Origin: Albifimbria verrucaria
Lineage: Eukaryota > Ascomycota > Sordariomycetes > Hypocreales > Stachybotryaceae
Assembly (NCBI GenBank): GCA_020081605.1
Contig: JAHREC010000018.1
Span: forward strand, 5,580,001-5,644,000
Length of the DNA stretch: 64,000 nucleotides
Direction: 5' to 3'
Of the stretch, positions 13,661 to 25,401 are shown piece by piece. Every line of letters begins with the position of its first letter. Position 1 is the stretch's first letter. Made by a program: the position numbers and the translations under genes. Below the pieces are notes generated by a model. The model did not search any database. It was not told the DNA's origin and saw only the letters and a program-made list of their open reading frames with translations.

Positions 13661-14446
13661 GACGTTTTGATACCCTTATGAGCGCTCATTCATCTACACA
13701 AATTTTCCTTTTGCGTCTATTCCACCGTGAGCGTTGGCACCAACTGAACTGATTTGTATCTGAAAACTACCGTGGACAGGGGTGGATTTATTGATTGCGC
13801 CTCGCAGGATCTCTGCTGGCACGGCGTTGGTTCGGATGAGATGTGTCCCTGCAAAGACCGAGATAGCAATATTTCATGTACCGGCTTAGCCATCATAGCA
13901 TAGCATTTAGTACAGCAGGCCGTTCTAGAAATAAGAAGATCAGACTACAGCTTCTCAATAACAAACCACGCACCCATTCCCAATGTAGTCATGATGCGTC
14001 CCAATGCGGCATGTGGAGCAGCGACCGGACGGACGGGCAGACAGGCGTCCGTCTCCAACATCCCGGCTGACGAGCTCACCAGAAGTAGGCCAAGCATGCA
14101 GCACGTGGATTCGTAACTCGTACGCTCAAGCTTTTTGGGGCAAATTAGGTTGGAGCAAACGGCGGCTGTTCTAATGTATCTTGATTACAGTGCATGAAGA
14201 TGGAGACCGGTGATGTTCGTCTCCACGCTATAATCTAGGCTATCGGGTAGGCTCTGCCTTGGCTCATCCCGTGTCTCGTTGCGACAAAAGCAAATCCCAC
14301 ACATACCACGCACCCAGACCTATAAAATCCCACCAGGGAACACGGCAGGGCCATCTCAGTTGCTCCATACCACATCTTTGCGTCGTCTCACCTGTGCCTC
14401 TCTCCTGGACGGGCCCGAGAACAGACCCCGCGCTACTTATCTCAAC
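13661..14446. other. intergenic, HIS2 promoter region
   Basis: Nothing coding recognised. It contains the 3' flank of the DUF3433 gene and the promoter of the downstream histidinol-phosphatase, with a TATA-like element near 14321. Confidence 0.6.
14321..14327 (+). promoter_or_regulatory. TATA box candidate of histidinol-phosphatase
   Basis: TATAAAA, 120 bases upstream of the ATG at 14447, followed by a pyrimidine-rich leader. The spacing fits a fungal core promoter. Recognised from sequence only. Confidence 0.5.
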
Positions 14447-15603
14447 ATGGCCTTCACAATGCACTCCCACTCGGGCCAATTCTGCCCCGGCCACGCCGTT
14501 GACCAGCTCGAGGATATCCTTAAGCATGCCATCTCAATTGGCTACAAGACGATTGGCCTGACCGAGCACATGCCGCGGTATCACGAGAGAGATCTGTATC
14601 CCGAAGAGGTCAGTCCTGCTCCCGGCGCATAAACCACGCTTCTCACGCATGACCCTCAAAGCATTTATATGAACACCATTGAATCCCTCAAGCTAGCTAA
14701 AGATTACGATACCAATTGCTGACCTGATTGCTATATTCTCCCATACAGTTGGAAGACCCCAAAGCCTCCTGGAAATTCTTCCAATTCGTCATACAGCCTA
14801 TCTAGCCGAGGCACAGCGTCTCCAGCGCGCCTATGCCTCGCAGATCCATATTCTCATTGGCTTTGAGGGTGAATTCATCCGCCCCGAATTTGGGCCACTA
14901 GTTAAGGAGCTTGCTGCCGCCTCGCCCGCAGTCGACTATTTCATCGGCTCCGTTCACCATGTCCACTCCATCCCCATTGACTACGACGCAACCACCTACG
15001 CTGCCGCCGTGGCCGCGTCAAACAAGCCCACGGAGGAGGGCCTCTATGAAGATTACTACGACTTGCAGTATGAGATGCTGCGTGCTCTGCAGCCTAGAAT
15101 AGTGGGCCACTTTGATCTCATTCGTTTGCTGAGCAGCAAGCCTGGTCGCGACCTCAAAGAGTGGAAGGGTGTATGGGATCGTGTCAAGCGCAATCTGGCT
15201 CTTGTGCGTGAGCAGGGCGGATGGCTTGAATGCAACACTTCGGCGCTTCGTAAGGGCCTTGAAGAGCCGTATCCGTGCCGTCAAATCGCAGAGGTAAGAT
15301 ATCAAACCCATTTGGCTCGAGCTCCCATTGACCTCTACATTAACCTCACCACGTTCAATAACTAACCTCCGTACAGGAATGGCTTAACATGGGTGGCAAG
15401 TTCACCATGTCCGACGACAGCCATGGCATCGCCCAAGTGTCTACCAACTACGCGCGGGCGCTTACCTTCCTTGAAAGCCTGAATGTTCAGGAGGTCTGGA
15501 CCTTCAAGCGTAGCCCTCATCCTGGCTTCGAAAACGAGCAAAGGCCACGCTCGAGGACACGAGTGTACCTCTCGCCACATTCCGGGAGCACTTCTCGTCA
15601 TGA
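14447..15603 (+). CDS. HIS2: histidinol-phosphatase (PHP family)
   Basis: Would hydrolyse L-histidinol phosphate to histidinol, the penultimate step group of histidine biosynthesis, in the cytosol. PHP-domain metal motifs are visible: MHSHSGQFCPGH near the start, then GLTEHMPRYHERDLYPEE, then FIGSVHHVHSIPIDYD, and a late MSDDSHGIAQVSTNY. Two introns: 14609-14748 (140 bp) and 15294-15376 (83 bp). The frame breaks at about 14772 (TCCTGG, one C short) and about 15541 (CAAAGG, one A short). With both bases restored the three exons give 54, 182 and 75 codons, 311 residues, the normal fungal size, ending LATFREHFSS at 15603. Tail-to-tail with HOS3, 276 bases apart. Confidence 0.92.
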
Positions 15604-15879
15604 TGATTATCTTTAAAATCGATGTACTCAATAGGCATCACCAAAAGGCGCAAAAGTAATAATAGCCAACCATAGAACAACTCAATTAAAAAAACTATGC
15701 ATCCACAGGTGCCAACAGGGGTATCATGTAAACAGAGCTAAACCAACAACCCAAGCCCCAGAGTCCAGCTCTGCTCCGGTCTACTCCCAGATCAGAATAC
15801 GCCAATAACACTTGGTGGCTGCGATCGCAAGCGCATAGCGCATCAACTCCATGTACTAAATCCGCAGTTGTGTATCGTG

Positions 15880-18800
15880 TCACTTGGAGACGCCCGATCC
15901 TTGTTGCGGTGTCTCTGGAATATCCCACATGGAACCCTCCTGGTCCGTCTTTGAAAGCTCATCATTTCTGACATTCTCGGCTGGTGCAGTATCCGTCTTT
16001 GTTGGAGACATGGGCTGTGATCGCGGTGCAAAAGGAATTCCGGTAGTGTAATGGAACAGCTTGTCCTGCCTCTTTACAGGACTCGGCGTTGCGGCAGGGG
16101 TTGTTCCCGCAGACATCGAGGCGTTGGGCGGAAGCCACTTCAGAGCTTCTGTCTGGGCTACAGCGACTGGGGCTGGTCCATCAGGCTGAAACGGAATAAA
16201 GACGTCAGCAGGATCGCTGCTAGGTTGAACTGCCAGAAGTGGCACAGAGGAGTGCCAGCAGGCCAGTTTCGAGGCAAGTCAGGAGACACAATATCAGATG
16301 AGAATTCATCCTGGATTGGAGTGAAGACGTTTCTATCGGCAGTCACAGCTGTCGAAGTGCCCGGAAGTTCAGCAGCCGTAGATGGAACTGGAAATTCTTC
16401 TGACTTGGAAGTCTCTACCGGCAGTGGAGTTGGCAAGCCAGAGAGAGGGCTCACCAAAGTCTCGTCTCCTGTGTGACTGACACGGGGCTGTCCAGCATCA
16501 GCTGTTCCTGAGAAGGGAGGATGCATTTCTCTCTGCTTCCAGACGAGCCTTTTCCCGCGCCTCCTTCTTTGACTGTGTAATCAGATTGATCCTAATCTTT
16601 TTCATGCCTTTAGTGATCTGGTCCAAATCATCCACGTCCGGCTTTGGCGCCGTCGAAGACGCAGCAGGAGCTGTTGAGGGAGGTTCCGGATTCAGCACCG
16701 GTACACCTGTGACTGGAGGAGTCGTGGGCTTCTGGTTGACACGCTGGGCCTTACCAGCTGTATCCCGACGTGTTGTTGCAGGAGCTCTTGGCTTTCTTAC
16801 AGGCGGCTTGCCGTTGGTAGTCTTCACACCTGGCCGAGGCTCTGTAGAGGTAGTGGCATCTACTGCAGGCTGACCTGGATGCACATGAGTAGAGGATGGC
16901 TGATTGGAAAGCACGCTTGTCTGTCCGAAGATTGCAGACGATCCACTAAGTCGCCGACTAACCCTCCGGTCTGGTACGCTTCCACTTGCCTCTTGACCAA
17001 CGCCTCGTGCAACAGCCTGGAATATGTCAGATCAAGATAATAAAATTGAAAGGTTCAAGGTACATACCTTGTCTGTAGGGAGGGCTGTAGCAGCAACTGT
17101 TCTCCTCCGGTTCTTGGCTACTTGGTCGCTGATTCGGTCCTCCGTTTTGACTACGGGCTTGGCTCTTCTCTCTCGCAGAGACATTTTAGAAGCTGGCCGC
17201 TCAGGGACAGCATCAGAGGTAGCCAGTGGGGTACCTGCGAGTATGGACTGTCGTTCTCTTCTGACCCGTGTGGCCTCTGCATTCAGGTCTTCAGCTTTAC
17301 AACTATCGGTCTGTCGTGTGGATGGGATAAGTAGCTTTGACAGCTCACGAGCTGCAACCGTCCAAGGAACCTCCGGGGAGGTGGGGTAGGGCCTCGAGGA
17401 ATCACTTGAGGTGATGGCCCAGGAGTCCCGAGAAGCTGCGCCGTGCCTTGACAGGATCAACCGCTCTGGCAACAGATGCCTGAGTTGGGGATGAATACGA
17501 GGCAGCCATGGCGTTACGGGACTTCTTTGGCGGTGATGGAGCGCTGATTGGTCCAAGTTCCAATTTGTCAAGCTCTGAATTGGACCACCATGATGGGTTG
17601 TATGGATGAACCGATGCCTTGCTCGTTGGCTGACGTGCTGGCGGCTCGGTCTCAGTAACAGCGCCCAACTTCTGGCTCATCTCTGATGCCAGCCCTTGCA
17701 ACTCCTCAGCGGGTTGCTCTGGCAAGCTTTGGTCACTCACCAAGCCACTCAAATGACTTAGAATACCCGAAAATAAGGCTCGATCACTGTAACCACCTTC
17801 TAGCACACTGATGACTCGACCATCGGTTCCCAGGCCTTCCTCAGCTGCAAGCTTGATAATGTCTTGCGTCAAGCGCGCATAGAACTCGGTTGGAACATTG
17901 ACCTGATGGCGTTGCATACCGGCACTCTCCCACTCGCTTGCGTCGAAGCCTGCAGAGATAAAGATCGCCGCCTTGGAAGCCTGGTTGGCCGCTCTCAGCC
18001 GCTTTGACTGGCCCCTGAGGTAGTTTCGAGTTTTATCCAGAAGAACAGTGTACTTCGTCTCATACAACTGCCAGAATTCCTCCACACTATCCCATGATTC
18101 AAGGTGGACATTCCATACAGTCTGGCCATGAGCATTATCGATGCAAATACTAGCATTCTTGACTTTTTCTTCGTCCCCCATTTCACACGGGTACGAGTTG
18201 ATGTCATGAATACTGAAATAGCCAATGGATGTCTTCTTCCAAGCAGCAGCGTTTTTGGTAGCACTCACGGCTCGAGTATTGTGTTGCCAAGTGATGTCCT
18301 GGGATCCATCGCCGTGGTGAAGGTCAAAATCAATGATGGCTGCATGCGTAAGTCCGTGCTCTAGAGCGGCATGCATGATACCGACATGAACATTATTAAC
18401 CCAGCAAAAGCCGGAAGGATGCGACGCAGAGCAATGATGTCCAGGAGGTCGGACGCCAACAAAGGCTCTTCGAGAGCCGGTGCTAAATACCAGGTCCACG
18501 GCCTCGCAGACGGCACCAAGCGCGCCTTCCATAGCGTTTCTAGACTCAGAACACAAGTAGAGGTCACCCTCATGAAGTTTCTCCGGACGTGGGTGGTCAG
18601 GACCCCTACTAATGTCTGGTCGCTGAAGCTCTCTTCCTCCCATCGCAAGCTTTGCCTCGGCTGAATCACACATCATTTTCAGTTCTTCCATCCATTTCGT
18701 CCCATGCACGTTAGCGACAGCCTGCGACAACAACGGCACCATGCGCGTGGTCTTATGGATATGGAAGGGAATAGTTGGCAACGCAGCAACATCTATCGAT

Positions 18801-19470
18801 GGATGAATAGGAAATGCGCCCTCGCTGTGACGCTCGCCTAGGCGTACGTAGGCGGCCGAGACGCCCAAGACAGCAGCCTTGATGCGCTCCGGCCGCTCGA
18901 CAATCGTGCTCAACGCATTCCGAGAAGTGCGAGGACAGGAGAACCGGTGACCATACACAGCGTCGTTTAGAATAACAACGGTCTCGGTTTGCCGCAAGGG
19001 GTTTGACCATGATGAGAGGCCAGCTCCGCCTCAAAGTAAGTTTGAGCCACCATCTCCGCAGTCAAAGGCGGTCTCTCCTGAATCTCAGGGGCGATGCCCG
19101 TATGCAGAGGCTTGAGTTTGGGCGACATGGCCTGCGCAAAGCTGGATCGCCTCGAGGAGGATTGAACAGGGCCGGCGCCATTGGCAGAGCGCAGCGAGTT
19201 GGTGGAAGCCTTGCGCACAAGCGCTGGCGAAGGGTCACGGGATGCCCGTCCATTTGAAGGGCTACGAGACGAAGCTCGCCGGTGAGGGGATGGAGAAGAA
19301 TGACGGGAGGGTGGCTGCAGGGGACTTTGCGCCTTGGGCAAGCGAGGCGAAACTGGGACGGAAGAGGTCGACAGTGAAAGCTGCTGGAGTGACTGAGTCA
19401 GGTCGGAATCATCATCCCTGGTGTTTGTTGACTGGCGCCGTGAAGGCACCGGCGCATCAGGCTGCGACAT
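15880..19470 (-). CDS. HOS3: class II histone deacetylase, HOS3 type
   Basis: Zn-dependent lysine deacetylase. The catalytic domain is about 17750-18970: RPPGHHCSASHPSGFCWVNN, then IIDFDLHHGDGSQD, then AIFISAGFDASEWES and ISVLEGGYSD; the tandem His pair and the Asp/His metal ligands are all present. It is preceded by about 165 Ser/Pro/Arg-rich residues and followed by about 600 low-complexity residues. One intron at 17017-17067 (51 bp) with consensus GTATGT/CAG. Six one-base gaps, at about 19000, 17420, 17365, 16535, 16465 and 16255, must be restored; the spliced length then closes on 1,181 residues. Yeast Hos3 is about 700 residues, so the tails are long but usual for filamentous fungi. Start chosen at the first ATG of the disordered N-terminal region. 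Very likely nuclear or bud-neck/septum associated by homology; not shown here. Confidence 0.9.
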
Positions 19471-20654
19471 GTCAACGGTGACAAGCGCGAGTGAGAAACA
19501 GTCCAGAAAAATCCACAGACCGCGATCGTGAAAGTCTCGCAGGCAAGAGGCAAGCCTCTACTACGGGCAGGCCAGTTGTGGATAGGGCCTTCATTCACGC
19601 ATTAATTTGAATCTCGGGTGTAGATGATCGCGTCTCATCGCGCGTCATTCAGCGTCACGTGATGGGGATGGCCGTTTGAGAGGCCAGCAGCCAAGCAGCC
19701 CTAAGCCTGCTGTTCATTTCCACGTTTGAGGAACATCTCGGGCGCCTGGTAGATTTACGTAGTTATTCTGCGTTTTATACATATTGCCAGAGCTCCCAAT
19801 GCATCACTTTGTGTTGTCGTCAGCCATCGTCAGTTGCTGCATGTAATCAAAAGTGATCCAGTGTCGTGCAAATAAGACGGGCTTGGTACAAGTACTTTTC
19901 CTGTATGATTTCGATAAAGCATGATAAAGTACCACTACCTTGTATGCAGGAATCCCAAGACGTGCCATGACGTCGCTTTCAGCCAGTAACAGATGCATCT
20001 GCCGACCGACGAGTTCGGATGCTACTGTACAGATGTAGATGTATTAAAGAAGCCCTCCTAGTACTTTGGAAGCACATTGCAAAAGCCTCCCGTACATGAG
20101 TGAGTCGTATGTGCGATCATAGAAGAGTTAAGGGGTTTGTACCACCTCGTAACACTGTTTTCACCGAGGTCTTAGACAACGCCTAGGTCCCGTCGTTGAG
20201 CGCCACACATCTTGTCATCGTGGCATAGGCTGACTGTGTTGGCGCTCACTCAATTATCGCCAATCACCATTCAATAAAATCGTAGCCCGACTCGAAGCGA
20301 GCTTACTGTATGGCATGGAAATTGCCCGTTCCCTCTCATAATTTGACTAGCCCTGAGAAACCCACGGCAGAATCGCTACTACGAGCCTAATTCGGCCTGT
20401 GGTCCCTAGACATGGGTGGCAGGCAAGGTATGTGAGACAAGGGCTGGCTGGCTGTCCAAGGCCCGTGATCTACAGACTTGATATGCACCTTCGGGATGGG
20501 CCCCACGCCTCTCGAAAGGCGCCTGCAGTAGTATGAGCCCATCGCTCGCATCCGTTCCCCAGGGGTTGAAAACGGCTGTCAAGACGAATGGGCCTCGGGT
20601 CCGCGACACCTTTCGATTTCTCTCTCTACACCTCCACACCCCAAGACATGAACA
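19471..20654. other. 1.2-kb intergenic region
   Basis: Lies between the HOS3 start (minus) and the Cys-rich membrane protein (plus), so it should hold two outward promoters. No coding frame recognised; the longest are under 90 codons. CACGTGA-type palindromes occur at about 19655. Confidence 0.5.
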
Positions 20655-21569
20655 ATGTCCGAGAGAATATCAGGGTTTGCGCTACGCAAGAACGGCACAT
20701 GTGAGGACTCGGAAGTGGACTGTGGGCGCACAGTTTCCCCTTCCGGGCGTGCTGTCCTGGGTCGACCTTTTGTCCCAATGCGTGGAATGTCGACGTGAGT
20801 GACCCGATCTTCTCATCCTTGTTTACCAAACCTACCAAATTGGGATTGAATATACTGATCAGTTGCGCCATGTTAGTGTTGCCCGAGCACCAGGAACTGC
20901 ACCAGCTCTCTGCTGGAGGAGCCGAAATGCGCCGACGGCTCATGGGATCTCTACGATAACGACGGCTATTTTTGTTGCGAGAAAGGGACACAAGGATATG
21001 CGTCGACGACGGACAGTAGCGGTGCGCAGCGCCGGGATACGCTTTCAAAGAAGGAGAGAGGTTGTTGAGGTTGGTTAGCTTAGGCCGAGGTATGGTGACG
21101 GATTTCATCCTGTTCTGCTTCATAGCAAATGCTGACCGCCTGACCAGAATCAACGTCGAGTAGTGTGGCCCCTACGACGTCGTCCACAAGCCTGGCTTCT
21201 ACATCTTCTAGCACGTCAAGCCAACAGACCTCTTCCACCGAATCAAGTCCAGTGTCAGATCCGACCTCGGAATCCGATTCAAACCAAGCGACGGGGCCCG
21301 ACTCTGGAAAATCGTCATCCACCAATGTAGGCGCGATCGCAGGAGGCGTAGTAGGAGGAGTTCTTGGCTTGCTGCTGATCGCAGTCGTGGCATGGCTATT
21401 GCTGAAGAGAAGAAGGAAAGCACAGAACCAAGAACTCGACGGAGCGGCGACACGGAAGCACGAGCTAGACGGATCAACGGTACGGAATCATGAGCTGGAT
21501 GGCTCTGGAAAGCAACAAGTGATATCCGAGCTTCCAGGCCATAACACAGTACACGAAGCTCCTGGATAG
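20655..21569 (+). CDS. Cys-rich, Ser/Thr-rich single-pass surface protein
   Basis: Function unknown. Order: short N-terminal Cys-rich module (NGTCEDSEVDCG, ACCPGSTFCPN, then CCPSTRNC, EEPKCADGSWDLYDNDGYF, CCEKGTQGYASTTDSSG, APGYAFKEGERLL), a Ser/Thr-rich stalk (TSSTSLASTSSSTSS...), one hydrophobic helix (VGAIAGGVVGGVLGLLLIAVV) with a KRRRK stop-transfer, and a cytosolic tail with three HELDG-like repeats. The layout resembles fungal cell-wall sensors of the Wsc/Mid2 kind, but the Cys module is not a WSC domain. Introns 20795-20876 (82 bp) and 21090-21147 (58 bp). One-base gaps at about 20737 (CCCC) and about 21023. Restored, 258 residues. No signal peptide follows the ATG at 20655, so the true N-terminus may lie upstream in an exon or behind another gap. 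Confidence 0.7.
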
Positions 21570-22674
21570 GTTTTTTTCTTGTCGCGAGCGGGCAGAGAGT
21601 TGACAATTGAAACGATTACATTGAAATGGCAACCTGCGGCGCGGTGTGATTGTGCGATGATTGTGGAATACCGCTTACTTGCCGCGCGAAGCAGACATAA
21701 CTCGGCATATAACAACATTTTCAGACGTATTGACTGAGCTTGATTGATCGTCCGTGTATAGTTGACGAGCGCATTTATACACCCTTGGTTATGGGGGAAC
21801 GACCTGTTTTCAATGTTTGACAACCACTTTCTACCAATAATAATGGGCAAGAATTCTCCGATCAACTCAAGACTAATCTTGGTCTTTAAGAAAAACACTC
21901 ATGAGTATCCTTTCAATCACCTTCAAACAATCACCGGGCCGGCGATCTATGTGTGGCTGCATACGCATCATCGACGAGCGGTAAGAACCTTGAACAGCAT
22001 CGGCTGATTTTATGCGAGCGAAATGCATGCATGACAGCGCCACGATGCAAAGCCCCAGGCCGTTAACCACGGTAAATGTTTATTCGCGATACATTGGCCA
22101 GTGCAAGGCTCCTAGCGGATTCTCCTTCGTGCAGTGGAGCCCAAGCTGAACGCGGCGCGGGCGGACAAGTCATGGGTCAGTAGCGACTTTGGCTGATCCG
22201 AGTTGAAGAACCACAACAACTACTATAAGTTTCACTCTTCTGCCATCAACCGACAACCAGCCAGCCCTATGGTAAAATATCATGAAAATTCCTGCACACT
22301 CAATGCAAACGCCACCTTCAGGGTCGGGGAAATTGGACTCGCGTCTCCCATGCTCTCCTCGCCAGCTGCTGTGCAGTTGGCGATGTCGATTCAGCCGCAC
22401 CGCTCAGGCTTCATCGTCATTGGCCACCACCATGGCATTTCCGCCTTGCTGCCCTAGCTGCAGCTTAGCCTCATGCTGGATCCCTTGGCCCCTGGTTAAT
22501 CGTATCCGGGGTTGCCAGGTGCTCGCTGAGCTGCTCTGCTGGGCCCGTCATGCCTGCCGTGCAAGGTCCATTGAGTGAAACAAAACGTTCAGCATCCCGC
22601 TGCTTCGCGTCGGCTCTCTTCCGTCGACTTCACAGCAGGAATCCCGAACGTTGTCCAAGCACTCCGACCTCATC
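21570..22674. other. 1.1-kb intergenic region
   Basis: No gene recognised. Separates two co-oriented surface-protein genes and should hold the terminator of the first and promoter of the second. Short frames on both strands lack any signature. Confidence 0.5.
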
Positions 22675-23872
22675 ATGAACCAGTTCATGCTCTCCTGGCC
22701 GTGGCTGGCAGTGCTGCTGCTCAGCAGATCACGGGCCTTCCCCAGCTTCTTCAGAACCCAAGGCTGATTGCCGCCGTCAACACCAACGATGCGGAATACA
22801 AGCTTTGCTCAGCTGCTAACCAGTATCTCGAGCTCTGCATCACGCAGGTCGGAGGCACCGCGGCTATTTCCACCGCGGCTCCTACCGACCTCTTGGGCTG
22901 CGTGTGCTGCGCCGACGGCACTGCCCTTTCTGAAGCTTTCTTGACCTGCTCATCTTACCTCTCTGAGGAGGAGCCAAGCCTGTCCACCGAGTACGAGGGT
23001 AAGTCATGACAATCGGTATTTGTAATTACACAGCAATTGACCTGTCTCAAGCCTACGGTAATTTATACGCCCTATGTAGCCAAACGAGCTGCGGCCGCGG
23101 GTCCTCTCGTCCTTCGGCAACTGCAGCAAGCGGGTCCGCGGAGAGCGAGCCTACAGGTAGCGCAACTGCAGGCGACGACGAAACATTGACGACTTCAATT
23201 CGTGCAGGCACCTCCGGCTCGGCCACCGCCTCAGCACGTCGCAGCAGCATTACCCAAAGTGCTACGCTGGAGATTCCAGACGCTTGTAACGACATGGTTG
23301 GACTGTATCAATCTTGTTCTGAGAAAGGACGCTCAGTTCTCAAACATGCCGTTTAAGGAACAGGCTTCGTGCTACTGGTTCGTGATTTGAATCTTTTAAA
23401 GACTTGGGTTCTGGTGCTAACCTGACAAAGCTGCCGACCCAACAGTGGCACCCTTAGCTGGACCGATGCTTTGGATGGTTATGCTCAAACGTGCCGAGAT
23501 TGGGCTGAGACTGCCGAGTCTGGCACCTTTTATTCCGGTAAGCAGGTGTGAAATATCTGAAGAGATTTTGAGAGTGCTGACTTGGGCTGCAGTGGCCTCG
23601 ACTTTCGCAACCTTCTGCGACAAGTTCAGCAACGCGTGCTCGGGTACCGTCCCTCCAGAGTCCGTGACGTCGGAACCCCGAACACAACCGCACCGCCTGA
23701 TAGCCTTCCGACCAGCGGTGATGATGATGATGGATCGAACGCCCAGGACAACGGCAACGACAGTAGTGGATCTGGAACGGTAACTGTCACTGTTCCGGGC
23801 AGTGGCTCGGTGATCCGTGCTGGATGTGCCGCTGGACTTGCAGCCGTCGTAGGCGCTGTCTTGTTGCTGTAA
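22675..23872 (+). CDS. secreted Cys-rich protein with GPI-anchor signal
   Basis: Function unknown; extracellular, cell-wall or membrane bound. Signal peptide MNQFMLSLAVAGSAAA just before QQITGLPQ (after adding one C at about 22697). Then a first Cys-rich region (KLCSAANQYLELCITQVGG, GCVCCADGTALSEAFLTC), LYALCSQTSC, a Ser/Thr/Gly linker, a second Cys region (DACNDMVGLYQSCSEK, EQASCYCCRPNSGTLSWTD, YAQTCRDWAETAESGTFYS, TFATFCDKFSNACSG), an acidic stretch, and a C-terminal SGSGTVTVTVPGSGS plus hydrophobic tail ending GAVLLL, a typical GPI-attachment signal. Introns 22999-23051 (53 bp), 23378-23430 (53 bp), 23538-23592 (55 bp). Other gaps at about 23322 (one base too many or two too few) and about 23676. 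About 346 residues. Same orientation as the Cys-rich membrane protein upstream. Confidence 0.75.
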
Positions 23873-24047
23873 TTCTAGACCCATCAGGCAGTAGCTCGTC
23901 GGTGTCGAAAATTGCATGAAGTTATGAGGATCATTGATGTCAATGACCGGAAGATTAGGTTGCAATTGCTGCGTCCGACGCGATGCGAGTGAGGCAATGG
24001 GCCCTGTCAGTTGAGCAGGAGCACATTCGTCATCCATATACCCATGT

Positions 24048-25401
24048 TTATTGAGAATCTAAATCTACCCCAACACCCTTGAGTGCGTCCACCGCCCACC
24101 GAGGGTATAATGAATCTTTCGATGCTGGTGACTCCGCCGTGTACCTATCTTTAAAGAACTGCCGAATGTAGGCGGGGAATCTATCCTCGATGATAGACTC
24201 TCGAACCTCCCGCATCAGATTGAGTTGATACCACACATTGTGAATGCTCAACAAATGAGCCGCAACTGTCTCCTTGGAAGCATTGTGGTAGACAAAGGCC
24301 CTGGTAATGCCCATGCCTCCTTCCTCCTCCGTCCTGCAACAGGCACAACGGCAGCCTGGCTCAATGGGGCCGAAATCGACGCCGTGTTGGGCGTTTCGTA
24401 GGTTAAGCATGCCGTGCTTGGTGATTGCATTTCCAAATCTGGCGGTTCTGGTGGGCCAGACACAGTCGAACATGTCGGCGCCGAGAGCCACGCTGACGAT
24501 GAGATCCTCAGGATATCCAATGCCCATGACATACCGAGGCTTCAGGTCAGGCAGCAGAGCTGTGCAGGTCGCCACAACCTTACAATAGTCTGCCTTTGCC
24601 TCTCCACCACTCAAACCTCCAATAGCAATGCCGGGAGTGTCTCTTGCCAGCATTTCTTTGCAGCATTCCTCTCGCATCTCAAGGTCCAGACCGCCTTGGA
24701 TAATGCAGAACAGGTTTTGGCGATCGGGGTTCTTGTGTGCTGCTATGCATCTGTCCAACCAACGCACACTGCGTTCCATAGCCTCGCGCATACGTGCCTT
24801 ATCAGGGGACGTGGTGACGAGGACATCGTCAAGCTGCATCATGATATCGCTGCCAATGGTGTTTTGTAATGACATGGAGTGTTCAGGGGTAAGAAGCATG
24901 GGAGAGCCGTCATGAGGACTGAGAAAGCGAACACCCTCTTCCGTGATGGTTGCCAGCTTGAGCAAGCTCACCATTTGGAAACTAACCACACGTCAGGAAC
25001 TTGGCTCAACCGTGATATTGGTGTCACTTACCCTCCACTGTCCGTCAGAATGTTGTACTTCCAACCTTGGAGCTTATGCGCTCCACCGATGGCATCAAGG
25101 ACATCTTGACCAGGCTTGAGACCAAGGTGGTATGTGTTATTCAAGCATAGACGACATCCAGTCTCTTCAAGTTGTTCTGGCGTCAACCCTTTGAGAGAGG
25201 CCTGGGTCGCCACAGGCATGAACATGGGCAACTGAACCGTTCCATGAGGCAAGGTCAGAATGGAAGCACGAGCTCGAGTTGTCTACCTTGGAATAAAGCA
25301 GTCAGCACTGGTATCGCAGAGAAAGTTGCAGAGAAACCCACAGAACAGCGTCCCACGAGCTCAAAGGTCAGGGCCGGTGATGTGAAGATATTGGACGCCA
25401 T
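24048..25401 (-). CDS. QTRT1: queuine tRNA-ribosyltransferase catalytic subunit (TGT)
   Basis: Exchanges guanine-34 for queuine in GUN-anticodon tRNAs. Motifs: GRCSTTRARAS, LPHGTVQLPMFMPVATQAS, NNTYHLGLKPG, NILTDSGGFQMVSL (nucleophile-region Asp), FCIIQGGLD, GIAIGGLSGGE, RYVMGIGYPEDL, GADMFDCVWPTRTARFG, and the Zn site CRCACCRTEEEGG with a downstream His. Introns 25283-25341 (59 bp; branch TGCTGAC) and 24982-25031 (50 bp). The three exons sum to 1,245 bases, 414 residues, with no frame repair needed, the normal eukaryotic size. An in-frame ATG at 25446 would add 15 residues (MRSFGAGRMLGVARK) with a basic, possibly mitochondria-directing character. Divergent from Mrp51. The non-catalytic partner QTRT2 is not in the window. 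Confidence 0.95.

Noticed and set aside
22999..23033. 35-bp GTAAGT...ACACAG intron in the GPI protein
   Set aside because: Too short for fungal splicing; the 53-bp alternative ending CTCAAG at 23051 keeps the frame and has a branch-like TTGACCTG.
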